64,000 bases of DNA from Diphasiastrum complanatum (GCA_029204225.1 CM055098.1:22075367-22139366); one strand, 5' to 3'. Numbered from the stretch's first letter, positions 60,776 to 63,660 are shown. Notes: a model not told the origin generated them from the letters alone. Made by a program: numbers and translations.

Positions 60776-61618
60776 TCTTATTGCCCCAACGCTACCCTAG
60801 ACCTGCCCTAGAACTCTGTCCTGGTTGATAATTGTCCTTTTAGAGGAAAACACCTTGTTTGCTCATTTCGCGGGCTGCTAGGAGCACGCTTTTTGCATGC
60901 AAACAGAGCAGAGAAAGAGGAAAGGAAGGCTGAGGAAAGTCATGGAGACAGATGGCTGAAAGAAAAGGCTTCAGTTTTCTGATTTTTCACACCTCTACCA
61001 ACGCATTTTTGGTGGGAAAAGCCCCATAATTTAAGCAGCAGCAAGCGATCTACAAGAGCAGCATTCTGGTGGATTTAGGCAGCAGTAACTGGTGGATATC
61101 TGTGCTGAAGTTCTGAATCAAGATATAAGATGATGAATAAGTAGCTGACACAAACCAAAGAAAAAATCTATTAAATTTCGAAATGCCTTATACCGCCAAA
61201 TAGTGATTTAGATGTGCCATGGTTGATGAACTACGCTTGACTAATATTACTTTCAAGCAAAATATAGTCAAAATCATGTTGTTCAAAAAGCAAATTAGTT
61301 GCTCATAACTAATTAGACCACAATGACTAACCTGACGTAGAAAATCCCCATCCAAGAATATCCATAGCCCAACATTCACTTCCAGATTGCTCCAATAGAG
61401 GATAAGTGTTTCTCCATTCTAAGCATGAGCTGCAACAGTAAGAATATAGACACGTCATACCGCAGTATCTTGTTTTTGTCGTCCAAAGAAAAGTTCTCTA
61501 CTTTATAAAAATTCACTTACCTATCAAATCCATGAAGAAGTAAAACTGGTAGCATATGAGTTTCCTTTATAATGGGAACCACACAACTTGTCATAATGGG
61601 GACCTTCGCAAGGCTTGT
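15235..61618 (-). CDS. Alpha/beta-hydrolase superfamily gene with giant introns (nine exons seen, 5' end missing)
   Basis: Nine exons in order on the minus strand: 61618-61521, 61429-61332, 59915-59863, 43625-43530, 23449-23360, 23043-22951, 16521-16426, 15676-15611 and 15357-15235. Together they give 813 bp (270 codons plus stop). All introns start GT and end AG, and the phases join without a frame break. The protein shows the alpha/beta-hydrolase plan: [15 protein letters not shown] (oxyanion HG loop), nucleophile elbow GASLG, acid in WGEQD, and catalytic His in [11 protein letters not shown]. It belongs with plant proteins annotated only as alpha/beta-hydrolases; the substrate is unknown. 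Introns of 16.2, 20.1 and 6.4 kb hold the transposons. Family members usually have about 100 more N-terminal residues, so first exons probably lie beyond 64000. No nonsense or splice mutation is visible, so it may be functional. Confidence 0.9.
15481..15510. repeat. (TC)n microsatellite in the last hydrolase intron
   Basis: 15 TC units, between exons 8 and 9 of the hydrolase. Confidence 0.97.
15611..15676 (-). CDS. Hydrolase exon 8: catalytic acid
   Basis: Acceptor TTTATATACAG, donor GTTTGT. Encodes [20 protein letters not shown] plus AK. The Asp of WGEQD is the expected acid of the triad. Confidence 0.9.
16391..16413. repeat. (GA)n microsatellite beside a splice donor
   Basis: About 11 GA units, reading CT on the gene strand, starting 13 bases after the exon 7 donor. 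Confidence 0.97.
16426..16521 (-). CDS. Hydrolase exon 7: IGRLHCL...SGGYNV
   Basis: Acceptor TTTTGTATATAG, donor GTACAG. Encodes [20 protein letters not shown] then [12 protein letters not shown], 32 codons; IGRLHCL and [15 protein letters not shown] are highly typical of this plant family. A (CT)n tract starts 13 bases into the following intron. Confidence 0.9.
16903..16944. repeat. (GA)n microsatellite
   Basis: About 21 GA units in the 6.4-kb hydrolase intron. Confidence 0.97.
17157..18035 (+). repeat. Left LTR of the non-autonomous element
   Basis: 879 bp; contains GCTTATTTAAGAGACTCC, a plausible TATA box (17525-17531). The 90-codon minus-strand frame inside each LTR is shared only because the LTRs are copies; it resembles no protein. 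Confidence 0.75.
18630..18745. repeat. About 30-bp tandem repeats inside the element
   Basis: About three imperfect units built on CTGCAATCA..TCTGCAAGCTCA. Located in the internal region of the non-autonomous LTR element. Confidence 0.65.
18913..19780 (+). repeat. Right LTR of the non-autonomous element
   Basis: 868 bp, nearly colinear with the left LTR, with scattered substitutions and small indels including a loss near 19020. A TATA-like TATTTAAG lies near 19269. Confidence 0.75.
19781..22950. other. Intron sequence of the hydrolase, no gene recognised
   Basis: No transposon domain, exon-like block or RNA gene found. Short open frames (20795-21152 plus, 22468-22719 minus) resemble no family and lack context. 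Confidence 0.5.
22951..23043 (-). CDS. Hydrolase exon 6
   Basis: Acceptor ATTTTGAGCAG, donor GTAATG. Encodes [20 protein letters not shown] and [11 protein letters not shown]. The LK..LLR.YAN segment matches the cap region of the family. It is 316 bp after the previous exon. Confidence 0.8.
23360..23449 (-). CDS. Hydrolase exon 5
   Basis: Acceptor GCTGTCTGCAG, donor GTGATA (weak). Encodes [20 protein letters not shown] then [10 protein letters not shown], 30 codons, the segment after the nucleophile helix (family: KLxLIDAxxYxEG). The unspliced frame would run on past the donor, but the next exon restores family sequence, so the weak donor is probably used. Confidence 0.85.
23886..24045 (+). 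pseudogene. BED zinc-finger fragment of a hAT transposase
   Basis: Encodes [30 protein letters not shown] and VRIKAQLLR, the N-terminal BED finger typical of DUF659-type plant hAT transposases. The pair CxxC is intact; the expected His (normally IKAHL) is Gln. Nothing of the catalytic domain follows: within 130 bp comes the copia element starting at 24208. Confidence 0.75.
24172..24208. repeat. 37-bp direct repeat, left copy
   Basis: Identical over 37 bases to 28425-28461 (starts GCAGGTCCAAACCC, ends TTGGCTTTCCCT). The two copies bracket the copia element C3. Confidence 0.9.
24208..24999 (-). repeat. 3' LTR of copia element C3
   Basis: TGTCAG...CGTGACA in element orientation. The purine run before it (AAGAGGGAG, 25000-25010 region) is the polypurine tract. 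Palindromic TTCGCGAA-type words and repeated CGTTTTCG steps occur near its ends. Confidence 0.85.
25000..26290 (-). pseudogene. copia C3 reverse transcriptase and RNase H
   Basis: Frame 25812-26909 carries [55 protein letters not shown] and [10 protein letters not shown], with all three catalytic Asp. Broken frames follow: [35 protein letters not shown] and [11 protein letters not shown], then RNase H ending [20 protein letters not shown]. The usual stretch between integrase and [11 protein letters not shown] is only about 30 residues here, so roughly 150-200 residues are deleted. At least three frameshifts. Confidence 0.9.
26291..27300 (-). pseudogene. copia C3 integrase
   Basis: [13 protein letters not shown] and [15 protein letters not shown] form the HHCC finger. 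The core has [20 protein letters not shown] and FIDDYNR (first Asp in HSDV), [12 protein letters not shown] (second Asp) and [20 protein letters not shown] (Glu). After a frameshift near 26820 come [20 protein letters not shown] and [20 protein letters not shown]. Cuts and joins element DNA into the genome in an intact relative. Confidence 0.9.
27209..28424 (-). pseudogene. copia C3 gag and protease
   Basis: 28148-28381: [19 protein letters not shown] and [13 protein letters not shown]. 27209-28132: [19 protein letters not shown], two CCHC knuckles ([28 protein letters not shown]), then the protease site [11 protein letters not shown] and [15 protein letters not shown]. Two knuckles rather than one is less usual for copia. 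A frame break near 28140 separates the halves, and the first gag residues are absent. Confidence 0.88.
28425..28461. repeat. 37-bp direct repeat, right copy
   Basis: Identical to 24172-24208. Beyond it the flank (CCAAAATGTAAACCC) differs from that of the left copy. Confidence 0.9.
28462..29594. other. Intron sequence, no gene recognised
   Basis: AT-rich, no protein domain. Contains a small degenerate CCACTTC repeat near 28795-28830. Confidence 0.5.
29595..30102 (+). pseudogene. Ty3/gypsy G1: RNase H end and integrase finger
   Basis: [35 protein letters not shown] (RNase H end), then [20 protein letters not shown] and [14 protein letters not shown] with the finger H...H...CPFCAC. Cut at 30102 by the hAT transposon and resuming at 38368 in the integrase core. 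The 5' half of the element is missing. Confidence 0.88.
30095..30102 (+). other. hAT target-site duplication, left
   Basis: ACTGGTTT directly before the left terminus; right copy GCTGGTTT (38368-38375), 7 of 8 identical. The gypsy copy G2 has an uninterrupted ATGGTTT here (about 40030), showing the empty site. Confidence 0.85.
30103..30180 (+). repeat. hAT left terminus with GGTTCGAACC palindromes
   Basis: Starts CAAGGTTGCATCGAACCG and continues with CGGTTCGAACCG and diverged copies (CGGTTTGAACC, TGGTTCGAAC). Such clustered subterminal motifs are where hAT transposases bind. Confidence 0.85.
30231..30296. repeat. (GA)n microsatellite abutting the LINE A 3' end
   Basis: 33 GA units, that is (CT)33 directly after the LINE A 3' end on the LINE strand. 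Confidence 0.97.
30332..30345 (-). other. LINE A 3' terminal stem-loop
   Basis: GTGCCC-CT-GGGCAC, a 6-bp stem about 35 bases before the end of the element. Equivalent hairpins with different base pairs occur in LINE B (54334-54347) and LINE C (59232-59243). Confidence 0.75.
30534..34037 (-). CDS. LINE A ORF2: endonuclease-reverse transcriptase, 1167 codons open
   Basis: Residues 1-260 are an APE-type endonuclease: WNCNG (N8), ETHES (E34), GDFNAR (D149, N151), HSVVDYF (D232), SDHS (D256, H257). Reverse transcriptase follows: [29 protein letters not shown] (D597), [11 protein letters not shown] and YADDVVLL (D698, D699). A C-terminal zinc knuckle begins [19 protein letters not shown], and QAHITQFF (1102-1109) fits a PCNA-binding box. 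No RNase H. All catalytic residues are present. The codon at 34037 is TTG, not ATG; the first Met is residue 81, beyond two catalytic residues. The frame stays open upstream to the ORF1 UAG at 34086-34088. Family: L1-like LINE. Confidence 0.95.
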   Translation of the reverse strand: MRLGFWNCNGFLSSSSAGDFADFIRKCDILLLAETHESLYHPLPNIQEYSWHSAFRPFVRGKTCRGSGGVACLYRDTTVQMVKQDPYARYIWLHIIGSLLGLPQDIYIAVCYFAPQTSVFAEFGGDPFQALSDDIAIFSQQGSILLAGDFNARTSSRQTEFHAATDLLRLYPLDMGLDRVSQDADTPATSFGEQLITLAETHALAILNGLTQWPSSSAYTCYPHGGGHSVVDYFIGSPALISHISDFSITPPTISDHSLLHISLGHITSSLQISCSLPTHKRIPFTQSGFTNYTTILSQLLANFPFMAPIDQQATFLSTSLLAAASSSFPTKTTSSHRSVHNRWYDAECRSLHNHVTYARSHSPATLKQCQKEYHRTTRTKKIKYLQSLCQKMINSLDSPSSSFFWKHFTRHPSTLAPIAIESWIEYATELYTTDSPPTSLSPRPDHCSLFTPDMVENAIKHAKLNKATDYDSLSVDFLKPVAHLISPYIAHVFNTAVTSGFPTAWCTNILHPILKAGDPMNVGNYRTIMIGHTLAKIYGSILQTVTGSFAETEGLHAMGQAGFRPGYSTSDQIFILRCIIEEARHRKQRIYCCFVDFRKAFDSVPRHLLFQRLSSLGFSEDTIAAIIALYERVLARFRDGSGWSSQIHSTIGVKQGCPLSPTLFALYIDDLERIICEEGGEGCPLADIIIPILLYADDVVLLSSSAAGLQSHLSALHHFCQRWGLTVNLKKTKIMVFNTNRQHMRDVIFYYDGLPIEIVTSYTYLGVLFSGPLLTFRPAATARLRKGHTALVHMERFCSTYYVQDPATRCLLFSATVSPVVLYSAETWCPDLSRDTWRDLTRIQILMLSRIIRAKPSVPHDIILTEFASPPLVVGAMFQIITFLHRVSDLDTSRYIVAALTSSCTLADQGAKHSWYRSVSALLQTWGLSALDLPNGTHAYIRQQIYRSYIRTIWSHPDPDRVKLHYYGTHLLRLDVSGLPILPVYLTQTLSFGLRYRIGQLRVSSHQLAIETGRYTDTPRLQRICQLCSLQEVEDEFHFIFRCPVYYEIRGRYHCLYRDIPLTLSSFLEYPDARCVGLLLREMYILRASLLPTLSDMDSSQAHITQFFQKRDRVDISVADFDVPVRRSKTQRVSARSSATRSSYASHQPTSRPTTTITHYFQLARS
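34038..34088 (-). promoter_or_regulatory. LINE A ORF1 stop, in-frame linker and inverted repeat
   Basis: On the minus strand ORF1 ends [16 protein letters not shown] then TAG (34086-34088). Sixteen in-frame sense codons (start [11 protein letters not shown]) lead straight into ORF2. AGGGGCCCCCGG and a degenerate complementary arm (34044-34056) form a weakened stem starting about five bases after the TAG. Candidate stop-codon readthrough signal; compare LINE B, C and D. Confidence 0.75.
34156..37616 (+). pseudogene. hAT transposase gene (DUF659 and dimerisation domain), about eight exons
   Basis: Likely exons: 34156-34482, 34822-35017, 35273-35588, 35724-36028, 36169-36425, 36592-36839, 37104-37187, about 37323-37616. 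Signatures in order: FFYTCDLPF-like [58 protein letters not shown] (CxxH); [69 protein letters not shown] with [20 protein letters not shown] (dimerisation domain); then an acidic Ser/Glu tail. A TGA at 35940-35942 replaces a sense codon (related copy at 42590 reads NREG). The N-terminal BED finger is absent, lost where LINE A joins. Cuts and pastes the hAT element in an intact relative. Confidence 0.88.
37617..38263. other. hAT 3' non-coding region
   Basis: AT-rich, no open frame; contains a short tandem duplication (TTTAAGTTTTAACTGTAGTA at about 37959 and 38001). Lies between the transposase stop and the right terminus. Confidence 0.6.
38264..38367 (+). repeat. hAT right terminus with GGTTCGAACC palindromes
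   Basis: Read inward on the minus strand it begins CAAGGTTGCATCCCGATTCG, sharing its first 12 bases with the left end, and holds several GGTTCGAACC words including CGGCCGGTTCGAACCG-type clusters. Confidence 0.85.
38368..38905 (+). pseudogene. Ty3/gypsy G1 integrase core, after the hAT
   Basis: [20 protein letters not shown] (first Asp), [35 protein letters not shown] (second Asp), then [15 protein letters not shown] (Glu) with frame breaks. It is the direct continuation of 29595-30102. The rest of the integrase C-terminus is missing; sequence passes into the LTR region near 38910. Confidence 0.88.
38980..39347 (+). repeat. Gypsy LTR shared by G1 and G2
   Basis: Matches 41093-41432 (TTATGGACTTGGC...TCTTAGCTT.TAACT). 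Preceded by the purine run CAGGGGAGAG. It is the 3' LTR of G1 and at the same time the 5' LTR of G2, as expected for a tandem produced by LTR recombination. Confidence 0.8.
39213..39220 (+). promoter_or_regulatory. LTR TATA box
   Basis: GGGTATATATAGGGCAG. In the other LTR the same place reads TATATGTA (41299-41306), a mutated box. Confidence 0.65.
39348..41092 (+). pseudogene. Ty3/gypsy G2: internally deleted pol
   Basis: Starts near the end of protease ([19 protein letters not shown]) and the start of reverse transcriptase ([30 protein letters not shown]), then jumps to RNase H end and integrase ([20 protein letters not shown]). The whole RT palm and most of RNase H are deleted, with short homology (CTCCTGCATTG) at the junction. 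Integrase finger [11 protein letters not shown]...CPFCAR, core [17 protein letters not shown] (catalytic Asp changed to His), and C-terminal [25 protein letters not shown]. Several stops. Confidence 0.88.
41093..41432 (+). repeat. 3' LTR of gypsy G2
   Basis: About 340 bp, close to 38980-39347 with a roughly 40-bp deletion after TTTTTAGGA. Followed directly by LINE fragment E. Confidence 0.8.
41455..41665 (+). pseudogene. LINE fragment E, ORF2 endonuclease
   Basis: Aligns at DNA level with the GDFNAR-region of LINE B, C and D (CATGGACATTATTAGATATT, GACACATTTTTCTCACT, CTTCGTATATATGCTCTTGA). The GDFNAR motif itself is destroyed. About 210 bp. Confidence 0.7.
41666..42189. other. Intron sequence; tail of a 186-codon open frame
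   Basis: The frame 41434-41994 begins in the LINE fragment and runs into unknown sequence ([18 protein letters not shown]). It crosses a transposon junction, so I do not regard it as a gene. Confidence 0.5.
42190..42680 (+). pseudogene. Second hAT relic: BED finger joined to C-terminal part
   Basis: [35 protein letters not shown] (BED finger with CxxC and His intact, one stop codon), then after a deletion [24 protein letters not shown] and [10 protein letters not shown], which match the 35880-36010 part of the other hAT transposase. The DUF659 region between is lost. It is useful as a guide to what the intact family looked like. Confidence 0.78.
42681..43529. other. Intron sequence next to hydrolase exon 4
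   Basis: No transposon domain or other exon recognised. Confidence 0.5.
43530..43625 (-). CDS. Hydrolase exon 4: nucleophile elbow
   Basis: Acceptor GCCTTTGTAG, donor GTGAGT. Encodes [20 protein letters not shown] and then [17 protein letters not shown] is the GxSxG elbow carrying the catalytic Ser. The exon stands alone, 16.2 kb after the previous one and 20.1 kb before the next. Confidence 0.9.
43626..44149. other. Intron sequence upstream of hydrolase exon 4
   Basis: No domain recognised; AT-rich, including an A/C-rich AAAACAAAACAAAAC run near 43890. Confidence 0.5.
44150..44551 (+). repeat. 5' LTR of gypsy G3
   Basis: Ends TTCTGACA just before the primer-binding site. Its middle (GCTCATTGGGGCACTTGGCC to AAGTGAGCC) matches, in inverted orientation, 47125-47345. 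The left edge is uncertain. Confidence 0.65.
44554..44566 (+). other. Primer-binding site of gypsy G3
   Basis: TGGTATCAAAGCC, one mismatch from the initiator tRNA-Met complement, two bases after the LTR end. Confidence 0.75.
44570..45200 (+). pseudogene. Gypsy G3 leader and gag remnant
   Basis: Follows the primer-binding site. The only peptide of note is [20 protein letters not shown] (45030-45140), a helical stretch such as occurs near gag N-termini. Assignment is by position. Confidence 0.4.
45300..47120 (+). pseudogene. Gypsy G3 pol (RT, RNase H, integrase), decayed
   Basis: [19 protein letters not shown] and [14 protein letters not shown] (YxDD region). RT-RNase H link: [38 protein letters not shown]. 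RNase [35 protein letters not shown]. Integrase: [14 protein letters not shown] finger, [45 protein letters not shown], and [18 protein letters not shown] near 47000-47100. Many frameshifts and stops, so clearly dead. It ends where the inverted LTR of G4 starts. Confidence 0.85.
47125..47345 (-). repeat. LTR of gypsy G4, inverted relative to the G3 LTR
   Basis: Reverse complement matches the G3 LTR: TCATTAGGACACTTGGTCCAG, GCATGGAGCTTGCCATGGG and GGGTTAAGGGGTGTTTG correspond to 44250-44400. So two related LTRs face each other across G3. Confidence 0.75.
47390..49100 (-). pseudogene. Gypsy G4 pol (minus strand), decayed
   Basis: In element order: [60 protein letters not shown] with [10 protein letters not shown] (first RT Asp), [30 protein letters not shown] (catalytic pair), [20 protein letters not shown] and [12 protein letters not shown], RNase [16 protein letters not shown] (integrase finger) and a degraded core near 47500. 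Belongs to the same family as G3. Confidence 0.85.
49101..49596. other. Probable upstream part of gypsy G4, no clear domain
   Basis: The minus frame 49096-49341 continues upstream of the RT and would correspond to the protease region, but I see no DSG/DTG active site. Confidence 0.4.
49597..50430 (+). repeat. copia-type LTR end, primer-binding site and leader
   Basis: 49597-49780 resembles 60473-60656. It ends TTCATAACA followed by TGATATCAGAGC (49782-49793), one mismatch from the initiator tRNA-Met site. The leader holds CT runs and a perfect 9-bp hairpin TCAGCGATG...CATCGCTGA (49860-49883). No gag follows: LINE B begins near 50430. Confidence 0.65.
50481..51553 (+). pseudogene. LINE B ORF1 (coiled coil, L1-type RNA-binding protein)
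   Basis: Open from 50513 to the TAG at 51551-51553. The likely start ATG at 50481 (MAPRNKR) is out of frame by an indel in the G run at 50500-50506. A Pro/Ala/Thr-rich start is followed by long heptad-like helices ([32 protein letters not shown]), then [33 protein letters not shown] and [32 protein letters not shown]. This is the order coiled coil, RRM, C-terminal domain of L1 ORF1p, not the CCHC-type ORF1 usual in seed-plant L1 elements. Confidence 0.8.
51551..51593 (+). promoter_or_regulatory. LINE B UAG with downstream stem-loop
   Basis: TAG (51551-51553), spacer GAATTT, then GGGGCCCCCGGGAT (51560-51573) pairing with ATCCCGGGGCCCC (51581-51593): 13 pairs, one bulged C, 7-base loop. The frame after TAG reads [16 protein letters not shown] and enters ORF2 unshifted, with one further mutant stop. 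Confidence 0.85.
51554..54165 (+). pseudogene. LINE B ORF2 (broken)
   Basis: Endonuclease: [25 protein letters not shown], then a shifted frame [64 protein letters not shown]. After the deletion comes [20 protein letters not shown] and [19 protein letters not shown] (knuckle), ending ARITSFF, a degraded PCNA-box-like tail. No ATG at the domain start. Confidence 0.85.
54334..54347 (+). other. LINE B 3' terminal stem-loop
   Basis: ATGCC-TTTT-GGCAT, in the same place as GTGCCC-CT-GGGCAC of LINE A: different pairs, same structure. Confidence 0.75.
54381..55445 (+). CDS. LINE C ORF1, 354 codons, intact
   Basis: ATG at 54381 ([12 protein letters not shown]). Residues 1-120 are Pro/Ser-rich with a 20-residue tandem repeat built on [20 protein letters not shown]. 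Residues about 130-225 form coiled coil ([38 protein letters not shown]). Then [32 protein letters not shown] and [35 protein letters not shown]: an L1-ORF1p-like RRM and C-terminal domain. Role by family: an RNA-binding trimer that packages LINE RNA. It ends in TAG, in the same frame as ORF2. Confidence 0.88.
   Translation: MARKKGSPRSPPSPSLPPPSPSQPVAGPSHTPSLPTPPPTTSPTPSLPAQPTPAPPTPSLALPTPSLYAQPTPAPPTPSLALPNPSLPAHSPPPSSLALSFLHGSPAPSHYPLSFPKEAYSPTKAFEQYLLSCMEQITLESSYLRMEMGQLKTAIQAMAIEKQTVMARIISLEETLSRKEEPASITKIQELEERIEQHKAETKTWASLFKEDGKEGTHTFNSVISATISEEEMRKYKSLNVRVRGIEDTKAPITEASSFLTDTLSHHHNGMEKAWRTKRDPTTLIIRFTGIEERQAVLRLPARLRGTLVFMDDDLTPMQVAERRKVFSEAKALGKRVIYRDGKAQYIDPQKSEA
54500..54650 (+). 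repeat. 60-bp coding tandem repeat in LINE C ORF1
   Basis: About 2.3 units of 60 bp (CCTACTCCCGCCCCTCCCAC, CCCCTCGCTGGCCCTTCCC), in frame, giving the 20-residue Pro-rich repeat. LINE B and the other copies lack it. Confidence 0.85.
55443..55485 (+). promoter_or_regulatory. LINE C UAG with downstream stem-loop
   Basis: TAG (55443-55445), spacer GGATTT, then GGGCCCCCCG (55452-55461) pairing with CGGGGGCCC (55477-55485) around a 15-base loop. The same frame continues [17 protein letters not shown] into ORF2 ([10 protein letters not shown]) with no stop and no ATG. Confidence 0.88.
55446..59101 (+). pseudogene. LINE C ORF2, nearly complete
   Basis: [15 protein letters not shown] (Asn), LTETHES (Glu), [34 protein letters not shown]: endonuclease complete in residues though frame-shifted. 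RT in 56177-58135: [67 protein letters not shown]-terminal 58157-59101: [19 protein letters not shown] knuckle and terminal QHTIHHFF (59051-59074), a match to the PCNA-binding box. Only two stops and two frameshifts separate it from an intact ORF. Confidence 0.9.
59232..59243 (+). other. LINE C 3' terminal stem-loop
   Basis: TACC-TTAG-GGTA after the conserved CTTGACATGTAC. The third base-pair set in this position among the copies. Confidence 0.65.
59244..59640. repeat. Gypsy relics: gag start (minus) and LTR piece (plus)
   Basis: Minus frame 59184-59501 holds [20 protein letters not shown] and [15 protein letters not shown], which looks like a gypsy gag N-terminus. 59505-59625 resembles the end of the G3 LTR (CTATGTGCTTGGTTGTGAAT ... 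ATTAAAGAC) on the plus strand. The opposite orientations imply rearrangement; weak evidence. Confidence 0.45.
59863..59915 (-). CDS. Hydrolase exon 3: 53-bp micro-exon
   Basis: Acceptor TTTCACAATTGCAG, donor GTATCT. With the carried base it encodes [18 protein letters not shown], matching the KREHLY segment that leads to the nucleophile strand. 53 bp plus one carried base makes exactly 18 codons. Confidence 0.85.
60105..60190 (+). pseudogene. copia reverse transcriptase fragment
   Basis: [20 protein letters not shown] matches the copia RT block FxQxxGIDFEETFAPVAKM. Only about 28 codons remain. Confidence 0.75.
60473..60668 (+). repeat. copia-type LTR end and primer-binding site, second copy
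   Basis: Resembles 49597-49793 (AGCTTCTTGTAG, CATTGATATTCATA, GAGAATG.TGTG). Ends TTCATAACA followed by CGGTATCAAAAC, a mutated tRNA-Met site. A leader of about 480 bp with a long CT tract follows, then hydrolase intron. Confidence 0.6.
60711..60772. repeat. (CT)n microsatellite
   Basis: About 31 CT units within the LTR-element leader; the related leader at 49850 has only short CT runs. Confidence 0.97.
61332..61429 (-). CDS. Hydrolase exon 2: SSCLEW...DILGWGFS
   Basis: Acceptor TTACTGTTGCAG, donor GTTAGT; separated from the previous exon by a 91-bp intron. The split Ser codon joins to give [19 protein letters not shown], then [14 protein letters not shown]. The DILGWGFS block is a strong family signature. 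Confidence 0.9.
61521..61618 (-). CDS. Hydrolase exon 1 of those seen: oxyanion-loop segment
   Basis: Acceptor GGTTGACAG, donor GTAAGT. Encodes [12 protein letters not shown], then [15 protein letters not shown] plus two bases of the next codon. LLHGFD is the HG oxyanion-hole loop after strand beta-3. It opens in phase 0, so an upstream exon is expected; alternatively translation could start at the Met in PIMTSC, which would make a protein shorter than the family. Confidence 0.85.
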
Positions 61619-61742
61619 CTGTCAACCACATGATAGCAAAATGAACGTCAGAAGAAGAGAAAATAAATGGGTAAGAAAGGATGGTCATGAACACCCTTTG
61701 CGAAAGATTTCATTCAAATCAAAATACAATCTAACCAAAAAG

Positions 61743-61870
61743 ATGTTAGTATATATTTGAACTTTGACTACTATCGTAACTTTGACTACTTTGACTACTA
61801 TCGTAACTTTGATGTTAGTATACTCTTTAATATATGTTTGAACTTCGACTACTATCGTAACTTCTAATTT
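61743..61870. repeat. Degenerate repeats of TTTGACTACTATCGTAAC
   Basis: The word ACTACTATCGTAACTT recurs three times with a TTAGTATA..TTGAACTT spacer, about 60 bp apart. Non-coding. Confidence 0.75.
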
Positions 61871-62299
61871 AACTAAGCTCAACAATCTCAAAGGCATTTA
61901 TGAAGCCTTATAAAGTTTTATCATCATAAAATTCAATAGAATAGCTTTCTTATTAATGTGCTTTGTTTATGTATAGTTCTTGTAAATTCTTCTATCATTC
62001 TATAAAGAAGGGCATTATAATTCCAATAAAAAGGTGAGAATAGAACCTTGATACAAAGTGTTCACACAGACCATTACAAGTGTCATAATATCAATTTCTT
62101 GTCACAAAATGAATGCTTTAGATAACAATAGTGTCTTATTCCATATTGAGTATCTATATGACTGACTTCGTATCTATTACACTTTATACAAACCATAGTT
62201 GTGCAGCATCCAATATGCTCGTTCTCAATGCTCCAAGAATGTTATAGACTTCAGTTTCGCTTTTTTGATAAGCTCTTGGAAGCCCATTCTAAACATTTT

Positions 62300-62575
62300 T
62301 GAGCTAGGTGTATCACATAGTTGCAATACGAGTTCTGGAACATGTTCCAAAACGCATTCTAAAGTTTAGAGTTAGAGTTTTCTGGAACGCTGTGTTGAAA
62401 AAAAAAAATTGTGATCTAGTAATAACAGTCATTTCCATCCTCAATTTTGACTTTTAGAATGTAAAAGAAGTCAATTACAAAAATAGAGAGCCACAAGCGT
62501 TCCAGTCCCCGGAAACCATCCAAAATGCTGCTGAGTTCCGGAACCAGCGTTCCGGAACGACGCGCGCATCTATGA
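62300..62575. repeat. Cluster of TTCCGGAAC-type palindromes
   Basis: GTTCTGGAACATGTTCC near 62331, TTTCTGGAACGC near 62378, GTTCCGGAACCAGCGTTCC and CGTTCCGGAACG near 62535-62560. The pattern is like hAT subterminal motifs, but no transposase or ends were found. Confidence 0.5.
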
Positions 62576-63084
62576 AGTGTCTAGATAGTAATTATAGCTC
62601 TATACAATGACAATATAGACAATTGGTAATCAACACACTTAGATGACGGAGGACTCAATGAGACATCAAGATACATCACACAACGTGCATGCACAAAGTA
62701 TTCATGATTCTACTATTCCCTAATGAGTTCTAGCCACAGTTTTATATGCTAGATTTTCACACACAATTCGCACACACAAACTAGGAGTTTCTTTTTTTTT
62801 CTCCTAATTTTAAGTCCGTTTGAAACGGAGTTTCATTGAATGAAACATGTGTTGCTGAAACATTGCTATGGCAGCCTACAACCAACTTGAGGGTAGTTGT
62901 AGAAAAGTTTACTACACATTTGCAATTCATAGCTCTCTCAGTCAAGAGAATCGTAGTACGCGTGGTGGCTTTGTCATCAACTCATACAAAACGGAACTTT
63001 TATACGGAATCTATTTCAAACAGAGAGAGTCAAATCTCTAGAAACTAAAATCATTTGCTTACGAGAAAAGTAGGGCTGCCCATC

Positions 63085-63620
63085 ACCCACTAAGGAAAAA
63101 ATTCAAGAACTGGAGTCCAAAATCTTTCAACATCACGAAGAAACCCTTTCTTGGGCAATCGTACTAAAAAGAGGTAGTAAGCCAAGTGCTCCCATTTCAT
63201 CTGTTATTTCAGCTAATCTTTCCGAATAAAAATCTCGTGCGCATAAGGCTCTCAACATTAGAGTACAAGAGATTACAGATACCCAAAACGTGCTTGAAGA
63301 AGCAAAACGTTTTCTTAAAACCACATTGACTCATAAGTCCGAAGGTTTGGATTCAGCTTGGAAAACAACGAGGGATAATGCCACTTTGCCAATTCGCTTT
63401 AACTTAGTGGAGACTCAAAGGGCAGCCTTGCGATGCTGAGCCAAGCTACATGGTACTCATATTTACATAGATGATGACCTTACCTATATCCAAGTGGAGG
63501 AAAGGCATAAAGCCTTCTAGGAAGCTAAGACGTCGAGAAGGCAAGTGATTTACAGAGATGGATAAGTCTGGTACATTGATCATGCACATTGATCATGCAC
63601 CTATGAACTCCCAAAAATAG
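63085..63620 (+). pseudogene. LINE D ORF1 remnant
   Basis: [79 protein letters not shown] and [20 protein letters not shown], with at least four stops. It is closest to LINE B ORF1. A 13-bp tandem duplication (ATTGATCATGCAC, about 63576-63601) shifts the frame just before the final TAG. Confidence 0.85.
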
Positions 63621-63660
63621 GGAGTTGGGGTCCCCGGGCATGGGAGCATCCGGGGGGCCC
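63618..63660 (+). promoter_or_regulatory. LINE D UAG with downstream stem-loop
   Basis: TAG (63618-63620), spacer GGAGTT, GGGGTCCCCGG (63627-63637) pairing with CCGGGGGGCCC (63650-63660). The linker frame (GVGVPGHGSIRGAHPH) reaches NCKGIHSSS of ORF2 in the same frame, after one acquired TGA. Confidence 0.82.
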
